15,397 bases of DNA from NCBI GenBank assembly GCA_031284085.1, contig JAITAM010000058.1:1-15397 (forward strand), written 5' to 3'. Positions 7,826-13,959 of the stretch are shown one piece after another (position 1 is the stretch's first letter; the number at the start of each line of letters is the position of its first letter). The notes under the pieces were generated by a model, which was given only the letters and a program-made list of their open reading frames with translations, made no database searches and was not told where the DNA came from. Position numbers and translations under genes: made by a program. Origin of the DNA: Spirochaetaceae bacterium (GTDB lineage: Bacteria; Spirochaetota; Spirochaetia; Treponematales; Breznakiellaceae).

Positions 7826-8480
7826 GGTGGTGATCTACAAAGTACGATGGAGTGGTAAAGACAACAGAGGCGCAAAAAGATACTATAAGATTATGCTAAT
7901 ATCCATAGAAATCATATGCTCCCATTGCCAGAATCCTAAGTTTATCAGCGTTCACGAAATGACCTGCCGAGGTTGTCTTCCCGCTATCCTTGATCTTGTC
8001 AAAATCATGCTCACCCGGGGAATTCGCAATTGAAAATCAGTGTCATCAAAGTCTTAAAAGTCTTCTAATCAATCAAATACCGGATACTACCGAAACAAAA
8101 ATACTATGACCGCCTTGAAGAAATAGACGAGCTTTAGACGTATAAGGGAAAAAGAAGAACAAAGTATGGCTAATATACGCATGTCATCGGGATACGGGGG
8201 AAATAACGAGACCTGAAAACGGCAAAAAAGTTGAGGGAACAGATAAAGCGGCTGGGAATAAGTTATGACCGGATAGTGGCGGAGGAGGATTGGGACAGCT
8301 TTTTGGGCATTCGGAGAAGGACAGCGGTGAAATAAAGAGCACAAGAAAGGGATAGAAGGGAACAATTGCCGGTTGAGGCATCGGATACGGCGGGCGTTTC
8401 GCTGGAAAGCGTTTGATATGGCCTTCTTTTACATCTATTACGGCTTCGTTTGAAGGCATCATACTTTCTGGATCACCTCC
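7826..8480 (+). mobile_element. Decayed IS1-family insertion sequence with both inverted repeats
   Basis: The ends are imperfect 24-bp inverted repeats, 7826-7849 and the complement of 8457-8480, matching at 20 of 24 positions (core GGTGATC and AAAGTA). Between them is a broken IS1 transposase on the plus strand. At 655 bp the element is shorter than IS1 (about 770 bp), which fits internal deletions. I see no 8-9 bp target duplication at the flanks, so one side was probably rearranged after insertion. Confidence 0.85.
7893..8453 (+). pseudogene. IS1-family transposase (InsA/InsB) remnant
   Basis: Fragments of the two-part IS1 transposase can be read in sequence. An InsA-like piece (7893-8033) has IICSHCQ, CRGCLPA and a GIR motif; its zinc-finger region is shortened. 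Then come the InsB catalytic pieces YDRLEEIDEL and KTAKKLREQIKRLGISYDR, EEDWDSFLG, GIEGNNCRLRHRIRR and finally KAFDMAFFYIYYGFV before the stop at 8451. Several lesions are visible: in-frame stops after the RGIRN motif and at the expected Trp after EIDEL, and at least one frameshift after DSFLG. The DDE-type residues (EIDEL, DWD, IEG) remain recognisable, but no active enzyme can be made. Confidence 0.85.
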
Positions 8481-8496
8481 CAGTTTCGATGGATAT

Positions 8497-8757
8497 TCAA
8501 TGGTAAGATCGAGAATTTGGGGAAGCAGCCACCACCATCAGCATAAGCCATTTGCTTTTGACGCTGACTTCACATTTTACATAAATGTCGTTGCTTTTTG
8601 AAATAGATTTTAGGTTATCGATATACATCTTTTCGTTGTCTTCACTTACCGTTATCTTTGTTGTTGGCACATAGCGATTGACAGTTGTGATACAAAGATA
8701 GGTTATAGAAACGATAATAACCACTACGACTGGGGTTAAACTTAAAATATATCTCAT
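8497..8757 (-). CDS. Small protein with one N-terminal membrane helix, unknown function
   Basis: An 86-residue protein I do not recognise. Residues 2-25 form a strongly hydrophobic helix (VVVVIIVSITYLCI), probably an anchor with the rest outside the membrane. The remainder is short, polar and Lys-rich. Its ATG overlaps the stop of the upstream 183-residue gene in an ATGA junction, so the two are translated together and may form a complex. The C-terminus (AASPNSRSYH) may not be original: another frame across 8480-8530 reads LPQILDLTIEYPSKLGG, which looks coding-like, so an indel near 8525 or truncation by the IS1 relic 16 bases away is possible. Confidence 0.55.
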   Translation of the reverse strand: MRYILSLTPVVVVIIVSITYLCITTVNRYVPTTKITVSEDNEKMYIDNLKSISKSNDIYVKCEVSVKSKWLMLMVVAASPNSRSYH

Positions 8758-9305
8758 TCCCAGTATTTCACTTCATTGTAAAGTTTATTTATCAAATGAA
8801 TCATTTGGTTCGCAGGAGCCTTGCTTTCCGGCGGTTTGAGGTCATCGTTGGCTTTTTCAAATACTGCTTCTGCCGGTTCAACCATGTGCAAAAGTATAGC
8901 GAGTAATTTCACTTCATTCGGCGTAAACCATAGCTTTAGTTTTTTTGTTGATAAGCGTGAAAAGTACTGCTCATAGCGAAATAGCGCCATGTGCCAATAG
9001 AAATGGAACACCAGCCGCCTTTGAAAATGGAGTGTATTGGCATAATCTATTGGTTTTCCGGCTTTAAGCGGTTTCATTATTTGTTCGTTGTACTTTTCCT
9101 TATATTTACTAGCAATAATAGCGGTATTATTCTTGCAATCCTTAACATAGAAACGGAATATTGCAAGTATCGCTCCGCCCATTTCAGGGCTGCGGTAATC
9201 TTGAATCAAATCGGCATATATCTGATTTATCATAATACGCTTGGGGATATGAATCGCCACAAGAACGGCTATTAACGAGTATATCGTTGCTATTACCTGT
9301 ATCAC
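8754..9305 (-). CDS. Membrane-anchored protein of unknown function, possibly 5'-truncated
   Basis: A 183-residue protein with one N-terminal hydrophobic helix (about 2-20, VIATIYSLIAVLVAIHI) followed by a helical, charged cytoplasmic-like domain (FRFYVKDCKNN, YWHMALFRYEQYFSRL, LWFTPNEVKLLAILLHMVEP). The layout recalls DUF4760-like proteins, but I cannot confirm this. The first usable codon is GTG with no good SD, and the frame stays open only six codons further upstream. The 5' end lies inside an imperfect inverted repeat beside the IS3-tail-tube junction, so the native start may be lost. It is coupled to the 86-residue gene by ATGA. Confidence 0.6.
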   Translation of the reverse strand: MIQVIATIYSLIAVLVAIHIPKRIMINQIYADLIQDYRSPEMGGAILAIFRFYVKDCKNNTAIIASKYKEKYNEQIMKPLKAGKPIDYANTLHFQRRLVFHFYWHMALFRYEQYFSRLSTKKLKLWFTPNEVKLLAILLHMVEPAEAVFEKANDDLKPPESKAPANQMIHLINKLYNEVKYWE

Positions 9306-9413
9306 ATTTGCCGCAATGTAGCGTAATTACCATGCGGAGAAAACCGCCGCGTATTGCTGGACTTCCCCCGGTGCGATGCACAGTAGGTAAGCTACGTTGC
9401 AATGTGTTACTGC
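9295..9413. repeat. Imperfect long inverted repeat around a GC-rich loop
   Basis: The left arm (9295-9331) and the complement of the right arm (9386-9413) share ACACATT/TCACATT, GTAGC and TTACC blocks in the same order; the left arm has two short insertions. The intervening 54 bases include their own GCGG/CCGC dyad. It sits exactly where the broken phage gene ends and the unknown membrane-protein gene begins. It may be the ends of a lost small element or an inverted-duplication scar. Confidence 0.45.
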
Positions 9414-9746
9414 TATCAGTATAGCATAGCCGAGCGCCGAATGTCTACGACGCTTATTACAATATAGTTCCATATACTCAAATACCTCCACTTCCGCTTT
9501 TAACGTCTTGAAAAAACTCTCCACTGCTAAGTGGCTATTCAATTTTTCATACTCACTGCGTCCGATTTCTAGCTCGCATTCTCCACTGTAAGCACCACGC
9601 CCCAAGCCTGCAGGGAGATTGCTTACACCTTGCACCACTTCGTCGTCCTTCTTATCATTGTACGAGACACTCTCCGCCAGCACCACCAAACCCGTTGGCA
9701 ACTGAAGTTTTATCGATTCATAATCGTATACTAAACCGTTTATCAT
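9327..9746 (-). pseudogene. Phage tail-tube gene cut and fused to an IS3 transposase fragment
   Basis: The 139-residue frame is a chimera. Residues 1-74 (IKLQLPTGLVVLAESVSYNDKK region, then GLGRGAYSGECELEIGRSEYEKLN) look like the start of a contractile-tail tube protein, and the position right after the sheath gene agrees. Residues 75-107 (VESFFKTLKAE, then CNKRRRHSALGY) are the C-terminal end of an IS3-family transposase with some 13-15 residues missing in the middle. Residues 108-139 match nothing I know and lie in the inverted repeat. The SD AAGGAG stands eight bases before the ATG. The product cannot be a working tube protein, so no functional tail can come from this copy. Confidence 0.75.
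9426..9524 (-). mobile_element. IS3-family transposase 3' fragment
   Basis: This part of the chimeric frame keeps the DDE-domain end typical of IS3/IS150 OrfB: the catalytic Glu in VESFFKTLK, then FEYMELY and NKRRRHSALGY. The segment between LKAE and VFEY is deleted. No terminal repeat or target duplication of the element is recognisable. It lies in the phage frame by chance or by selection for readthrough. Confidence 0.75.
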
Positions 9747-9761
9747 ATCTTACACTCCTTC

Positions 9762-11159
9762 CTATCCTAATATAGGATTGTTGTAGGCAGTTTCGTTTTC
9801 AATGTAGGATAGTTTACCCAGTGGTACTATCCTCACCTTCAATTTCAATGTGGCCGTAGAGAGGATGTTCTGCCCTTCTGGCGCCACCACTGTTCCACTG
9901 CTTATCTCCCCTTCAGTTACCATTACCTTCAGCGGCCCTTCGCTTTGGGCTAGTAACATTTTTATCCCTTCGGGAGACCCATCCTTATTTATCCTTACGG
10001 CATCGTTGAGAGAGAAGAGCTGCGCTTTGCGGATTAACCGGCAGGCTTTATCCATTACCCTCCGCCTCTCTACGAGGTTATAGTCGCTGCCTTCTTCTGC
10101 CATCATTTGCCCGCTGGTAATGTAAATTCCACTCAAGCCGATTATCTGCCTCGCTGTTACATACCCAGCATCTTTCAGCGCCTCAATGTGTCCATCATTG
10201 ATACCATCTGACCTGAGCGCTGTTGCAGCACTTATACTGCCGTATCTCACCGCATCAGGCCCTTGATGTACCTTCCGGCCAGCCAGTACTCCACAGTACA
10301 TCCCGATTAAACCACGCACGTCAATCTGCCCGTTCGCATCGGCTTCCTCTATCCAACCCGCACAGACCTGCAATCGGGTTGAGGCAACCGTTCCCCGTTC
10401 TACCCCGCTTAAGGCATTCGCCCACTGATCAAGGGTTTCTGTTTTTGCTTTGTATCTGGCTTGAGCCACAAAGAATAAGTATTGAAATATCTCCGCCGCC
10501 CCCTCCGCTTTGGTTGCAAGTGCCGCCCACAGCGGCGCACTCGAAACTCCCGCTACCGCTATCCATTCGATCTCCAACTTTGCATCAAGTATTTGGTCTA
10601 CAGCACTAAGCATCTCTCCATTAGTTGCCGATGGTTCTGTCGCAGAAAAAGAGTAAATATCTCCTTCGGCAAACGTCCCGGCAAAGGTCAGTGTTATGCC
10701 TGTCCCCGCTATCTCATACGTCCCCGGTTCGTCCGGTATCGTGAGCCGTTTGCCTGCTAATCCATCAATGACCACGCGGAACGTCCCTTCGTTAAGTGTT
10801 CCTGAGGACAGTATCTCTATCACAATATCGTACTCATTGCGGGGAGAACCGGAAACCGCAACCGTTCCTGCCCCGGCATTCTCTGCTCCCGCTGTTACAC
10901 TCGATAGTGTTCCTGCTACAGACCCTTGCAGCGCTATGGCATACACTGTTGTTTTAGCACTCGATAAACTACTCACCAGCAAATCTCTTAACGGGCCTTC
11001 TCCTAACGCCTCTTCCACTGCTTCCGCATCCGTAAAAGTCAGCAAACCTTGCCCATAGTTCGCAGCTACCCCTACCGCTGCAAACCTTCCGGTCGCACTC
11101 GCTCCCTGCACTCCCATCGCACCGTCTAATATACGGTTCTTTACATCAGGCAATGCCAT
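9762..11159 (-). CDS. Contractile tail sheath protein, DUF2586-like
   Basis: A 465-residue phage protein that matches my recollection of the DUF2586 family, the sheath equivalents of some Mu-like phages. Sheath subunits surround the tube and contract to drive it through the envelope. Features: a conserved start MALPDVKNRILDGAMGVQG, a Gly/Ser/Thr-rich beta insertion (about 75-170, with GTFRVVIDGLAGKRLTIP), an alpha/beta core (about 180-390), and a C-terminal strand region (LKLKVRIVPLGKLSYIENE) like the interlocking arm of sheath proteins. Its ATG shares one base with the stop of the preceding gene (TAATG). The reading frame is intact. The tube gene follows after 15 bases. Part of the gene is duplicated in broken form at 11657-12040. 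Confidence 0.75.
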   Translation of the reverse strand: MALPDVKNRILDGAMGVQGASATGRFAAVGVAANYGQGLLTFTDAEAVEEALGEGPLRDLLVSSLSSAKTTVYAIALQGSVAGTLSSVTAGAENAGAGTVAVSGSPRNEYDIVIEILSSGTLNEGTFRVVIDGLAGKRLTIPDEPGTYEIAGTGITLTFAGTFAEGDIYSFSATEPSATNGEMLSAVDQILDAKLEIEWIAVAGVSSAPLWAALATKAEGAAEIFQYLFFVAQARYKAKTETLDQWANALSGVERGTVASTRLQVCAGWIEEADANGQIDVRGLIGMYCGVLAGRKVHQGPDAVRYGSISAATALRSDGINDGHIEALKDAGYVTARQIIGLSGIYITSGQMMAEEGSDYNLVERRRVMDKACRLIRKAQLFSLNDAVRINKDGSPEGIKMLLAQSEGPLKVMVTEGEISSGTVVAPEGQNILSTATLKLKVRIVPLGKLSYIENETAYNNPILG

Positions 11160-11383
11160 TAGTTACTTCCTTCCTTCAATCCGCTTATAGGTGAACTTAA
11201 AAAGGCATTTATAGCCCTCTTAAATTCATCTTCAGCTATCTTCTTTCCACACGCCCATCCTTCAAACTGCATAACCGCTGCTAGTATAGATGGTGCACTC
11301 CCCTGCCTCTTAGCATGTTCCTCTATGGTCAGCACTTCCATTGCTCCTCCTTTGCCTTCTTCTTCTCCAAAAAAATATCCCAT
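11159..11383 (-). CDS. Small phage protein upstream of the sheath gene
   Basis: A 74-residue protein I cannot name. It could take the place of the small gene (such as Mu gp38/DUF2635) that precedes the sheath in Mu-like phages, but the sequence does not prove this. Two starts are equally well served: ATG 11383 after AAGGAGG, and codon 15 (ATG 11341) after another AAGGAGG. The second would give a 60-residue protein beginning MEVLTIEEHAKRQG, which looks more like a folded helical domain, while the first 14 residues (GEEEGKGG) look like linker. Translation is coupled to the sheath gene through TAATG. Confidence 0.65.
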   Translation of the reverse strand: MGYFFGEEEGKGGAMEVLTIEEHAKRQGSAPSILAAVMQFEGWACGKKIAEDEFKRAINAFLSSPISGLKEGSN

Positions 11384-11392
11384 ACTACCTCC

Positions 11393-11650
11393 TTACAACC
11401 GACTGCTATCCACAGGTTCGATTTCCGTCCCCCTGATTGTTGGCACATCTTCCTCTTCCAGTGCTACAGATACCGTAAACACTACCTCCGCAACCGATGC
11501 GTATACTTCAGTTAAGCTATCCGAATTATCCGAATGCTCTTCTCCATTTGTAAAATCAGGGAGGGTGATAAAAGCTTGGCCTGTAATATCAAAGGCAGAA
11601 AAAAAACCTTTAATAAAAAAATAGTCTACCTTTGTGTGGTTCTGTGATTT
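11393..11650 (-). pseudogene. 5'-truncated phage gene
   Basis: An 85-codon open frame without a usable start. It reads YFFIKGFFSAFDITGQAF, then ITLPDFTNGEEHS, and ends in an acidic stretch VALEEEDVPTIRGTEIEP. The composition and position (its stop is 10 bases before the next ATG, with an SD between) suggest a real gene whose 5' end was lost at the junction with the broken sheath copy. An ATG at 11654 reads MKITEPHKGRLFF and would join this frame only if the seven-base A run at 11615-11621 lost one base, so a homopolymer frameshift is another explanation. I do not recognise the family. Confidence 0.45.
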
Positions 11651-11656
11651 TCATAG

Positions 11657-12040
11657 CACGTCAATCTGTCCGTTGGCATCGGCTTCCTCAATCCAACCCG
11701 CACAGATTTGCAAGCGGGTCGAGGTAACCGTTCCCCGTTCCTCTCCACTCAGGGCATTCACCCATTGGTCAACCGTCTCGGTTTTTGTTTTGTATCTGGT
11801 TTGAGCTACAACAAATAAATAAAGAGTAAGTATCCCCCTTCGGCAAACGTCCCAGCAAAGGTCAGTGTTATACCCGTTCCCGGTATCTCATACGTCCCCG
11901 GTTCGTCCGGTATTGTGAACCGCTTGCTTGCTAACCCGTCGACGACCATGCGGAACGTCCCTTCGTTAAGTGTTCTTGAAGACAGTATCTCTATCACAAT
12001 ATCGTACTCGTTGCGGGGATTACCGCTTACCGCTTCCACC
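11657..12040 (-). pseudogene. Broken second copy of the sheath gene
   Basis: Two blocks repeat parts of the intact sheath gene in the same order and strand: 11822-12040 matches about 10649-10860, and 11657-11815 matches about 10317-10475. By eye the second block has about 25 mismatches in 160 bases, so the copies come from related but distinct phages or are an old duplication. Some 170 bases between the blocks are deleted, and the frame is shifted near 11835. A 93-codon frame across the first block (GNPRNEYDIVIEILSS, then GTFRMVVDGLASKR) ends at the deletion. The expected capsid and head-tail joining genes are absent at this spot. Confidence 0.85.
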
Positions 12041-12133
12041 GGTTTCGGGAGCCTTAACTTTGCGTTCTCCACTCCCTTGTACCACACCTGTTCCGGGTTT
12101 AATTATCGTTTCTGCATTATACGGTCTTCTCAT
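12020..12133 (-). CDS. Very short frame coupled to the protease gene, likely a gene start left by deletion
   Basis: An ATG at 12133 overlaps the protease stop as ATGA and opens a 37-codon frame (MRRPYNAETIIKPGTGVVQG, then SGERKVKAPETGGSGKR and a stop). In Mu-like phages the gene after the protease/scaffold encodes a small head protein or the major capsid. This could be the first codons of such a gene, cut where it meets sheath-like sequence. It is too short to assign. Confidence 0.35.
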   Translation of the reverse strand: MRRPYNAETIIKPGTGVVQGSGERKVKAPETGGSGKR

Positions 12134-12564
12134 ACTACTGTCCCTCCCTCTTCAAAAAGTGAAGGTTGCACTGTATACAATGCGTTTGCCGCATCCTCAA
12201 ACGAAGTAAAACCTTTCTCTTTTTGATATACTTTGATTTTTGCGGTGAGTGTATCACTACCGGGGAAGACCCCCTTCTTTTTCTTATCCGCTATATGAGC
12301 ACCCGATAGGTCTACCTTTGTCTCAAACTCACCAACCAATGTTCGTAGTTCTTTCCGTTCCTCTTCCCCAAGCCGGATATCCAGTGCTACGGCTCTTTCA
12401 AAGAGTGCAGGAGGTAGTTTCCCTTCATCCCGTAGTTTTCCAAAATACCCCTCCGCTTCTTGTTTCTTTCCTTTACTTTTCAATTCTTCCTGTTCTTTTT
12501 GGAACACAGCTAACTGAGCATCCTTTTTCTTTACTTCTGCCTCTAACTCTTCTATTCTTCCCAT
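12130..12564 (-). CDS. Candidate nested scaffold protein (Mu gpZ-like) from an internal start
   Basis: Codon 176 of the protease gene is ATG (12564), preceded by GAGG eight bases upstream in a purine-rich run. Starting here gives a 144-residue protein made of the coiled coil and the acidic/basic C-terminal region, without the protease domain. In phage Mu the scaffold Z is made in just this way from within gene I. The internal start is inferred from SD, position and analogy. Confidence 0.5.
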   Translation of the reverse strand: MGRIEELEAEVKKKDAQLAVFQKEQEELKSKGKKQEAEGYFGKLRDEGKLPPALFERAVALDIRLGEEERKELRTLVGEFETKVDLSGAHIADKKKKGVFPGSDTLTAKIKVYQKEKGFTSFEDAANALYTVQPSLFEEGGTVV

Positions 12565-13089
12565 ATTCCCTTCCTCTTCTCCTTTAGTTTGTTTACCAAA
12601 AACAGCAAACTCCTCTACTCCTGCTTTACGGGTAAAGGTTGCAACTCCCTCTGTTTCGTCAACCTGTAAATTACCACCGGTCATCATAGAGAACAGTGTA
12701 GGTAATTTTGTGCCTTTGATAGCCGGACTATCTCTTCCCAGAAGTGCTATAGCACGCAGATAAGGTGGATCATCAGGATTTATCCTATCTCGTTCAATAA
12801 TCTCTGCCGATACATAACGCAGCTTATTTTCTGCTATGGCTTTTTTTGCATCAGCGGAAAACTCCGGTATATCTGCATAGACCTTGCCCGAACCATCCAT
12901 GCGTAAGCCTTTAACCCACCCGTGAGCATACTGCATTTCATTTGTATCAGACCAATTATGATGACCAATAACCACCGGTGCTTCTATATCCTTTTCTGGG
13001 TTATAAGTATCAACAAGTTTTTGAGTTCGTTCTTTCGACCACTCTCCTTGAGGGTACTTCCCAGCCTTAAATACCATTATTTCAGGCAC
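12130..13089 (-). CDS. Mu-like prohead protease (gpI type) with scaffold C-terminus
   Basis: A 319-residue protein matching the Mu gpI protease family. It cleaves scaffold and capsid proteins during head maturation. Residues 1-130 carry the family pattern: YPQGEWSKE, APVVIGHH (37-44), AHGWVKGL, RYVSAEI (91-97) and LRAIALLGRDSPAIKG. Residues 176-225 form a charged coiled coil (GRIEELEAEVKKKDAQL), typical of the scaffold part. The start is GTG at 13089, nine bases after a GGAGG; ATG at codon 5 is less well placed. The gene lies 118 bases after the lysozyme gene, and that gap holds a GC-rich hairpin (13156-13184). It ends in ATGA with a short frame. The gene is intact, but its capsid substrate is missing from the window. 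Confidence 0.85.
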   Translation of the reverse strand: MPEIMVFKAGKYPQGEWSKERTQKLVDTYNPEKDIEAPVVIGHHNWSDTNEMQYAHGWVKGLRMDGSGKVYADIPEFSADAKKAIAENKLRYVSAEIIERDRINPDDPPYLRAIALLGRDSPAIKGTKLPTLFSMMTGGNLQVDETEGVATFTRKAGVEEFAVFGKQTKGEEEGNMGRIEELEAEVKKKDAQLAVFQKEQEELKSKGKKQEAEGYFGKLRDEGKLPPALFERAVALDIRLGEEERKELRTLVGEFETKVDLSGAHIADKKKKGVFPGSDTLTAKIKVYQKEKGFTSFEDAANALYTVQPSLFEEGGTVV

Positions 13090-13207
13090 CTTCTCTTACC
13101 TCCACAACTACCATTTAATTACGTTCAAAACCCGTTTAAATTCAATTTTTATGGGCAAGGGGTAAGGTTATACCCCCTCCCTTGTTTTGCAGGCTTTTTA
13201 GCCTTTT

Positions 13208-13813
13208 TCACACTGCTTCCTTGAGCAGAGCCGCTTCCGCACGACGGCGTGCAAAATACGCACGATGCCCTTGACTCCACAAGTCTGCATTCTCAAGTAA
13301 TTCTGCTGCTTCCCGATACAATCCGTATCGCATGGCTTCCCACGTTTTTTCCAGTGCAGGAGATTCTTTACGCTTAGGCGTCCCGAATTGATAATGCAGG
13401 CTTACCGCTACCGCTTGTACTTGTTTAGGTGCTGCTTCAAAGATTGTCCTGCCAAACATGGCCGCAGTTTCATCTATATACCGTTTATGAATAAGTAAAT
13501 CTATCTGTTTGACCTCTTCGGTAGACAGCACCAGCGGCTTATGAATAAGTGCGGCCTTTGCTTCCTGCTTTTTCAATCCGAAGTAAGGACGCAGTTTATC
13601 CAACACTGTTGCAGAAAGTCCTGCAAAACCTTTTTCTGTTTGTTGTCCCAGATCAACACCAGTTGCAATCGTTACGCCTGACTGCCCCAATATCTCCCCC
13701 TTCTCCTGTCCGTCCGGATACCATGTCCCTTTCTGACACGGTATATACCCCCGCTGAATTGCCTTACCTTCAAAACGAGCCAAAATACCCGTTACATACT
13801 CATAATCTATCAT
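13208..13813 (-). CDS. Pesticin/T4-type lysozyme (muramidase)
   Basis: A 201-residue protein that would cut the peptidoglycan glycan chain. The catalytic elements match the pesticin/T4 lysozyme fold: Glu15 in LARFEGK, then SGVTIATGVDLGQQ holding Thr48 and Asp54, six residues apart as in pesticin. The remainder is helical. There is no signal peptide or membrane helix, so release would need a holin (none seen here) or the protein acts in the virion. A strong SD cluster (AAGGAAGGAGGAG, GGAG) precedes the ATG. The position between the MuF and protease genes is unusual for Mu-like phages, where lysis genes lie before the head genes. A small AGGCT/AGCCT hairpin follows the stop. Confidence 0.8.
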   Translation of the reverse strand: MIDYEYVTGILARFEGKAIQRGYIPCQKGTWYPDGQEKGEILGQSGVTIATGVDLGQQTEKGFAGLSATVLDKLRPYFGLKKQEAKAALIHKPLVLSTEEVKQIDLLIHKRYIDETAAMFGRTIFEAAPKQVQAVAVSLHYQFGTPKRKESPALEKTWEAMRYGLYREAAELLENADLWSQGHRAYFARRRAEAALLKEAV

Positions 13814-13877
13814 CTCCTAACTCCTCCTTCCTTGACTTTTACTTAAACCCAGCATATATTTATAGATAGATGGTGAT

Positions 13878-13959
13878 TGCCGAGAACTCGAATATGGAAG
13901 CAGAGCTAAGTCGGATTTCCGGCTTTGAAGGCAACAGGGGTCGAAACCCTGTCCGGCAG
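13878..13959 (+). other. tRNA-like fold between phage genes, probably degenerate
   Basis: On the plus strand, against the phage genes, 82 bases can be drawn as a cloverleaf. The acceptor is TGCCGAG with TCCGGCA (one A-C mismatch, one G-T). The D arm is CTC/GAG with GG in its loop. The anticodon-like stem is AAGTC/GGCTT with an 8-base loop, and the T arm is CAGGG/CCCTG with loop GTCGAAA. The even-sized anticodon loop and missing U8 and T54 argue against a working tRNA. It may be a tRNA relic, another structured RNA or chance. Confidence 0.25.

Noticed and set aside
7689..8033. 114-codon plus-strand frame across the perR end and IS1
   Set aside because: Its first part is an out-of-frame reading of perR. 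Only the end (from 7893) is the InsA relic, which is reported separately.
8087..8462. Minus-strand Pro/Phe-rich frames
   Set aside because: They are antisense to the IS1 transposase relic and have no coding character of their own.
9295..9413. Integron attC site
   Set aside because: There is a folded inverted repeat, but no convincing GTTRRRY/RYYYAAC core pair at the arms, and no integrase is visible.
10223..11058. Plus-strand open frames opposite the sheath gene
   Set aside because: The sheath frame is intact, coupled and family-like. These frames are low-complexity antisense shadows without SDs.
13156..13188. Intrinsic terminator between lysozyme and protease
   Set aside because: The stem is imperfect, the short T tract lies on the plus strand where no gene ends, and the minus-strand side lacks a T tract.
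13935..13958. tmRNA 3' end
   Set aside because: There is a T-loop-like stem, but no matching 5' GGGG part or tag-peptide frame nearby.
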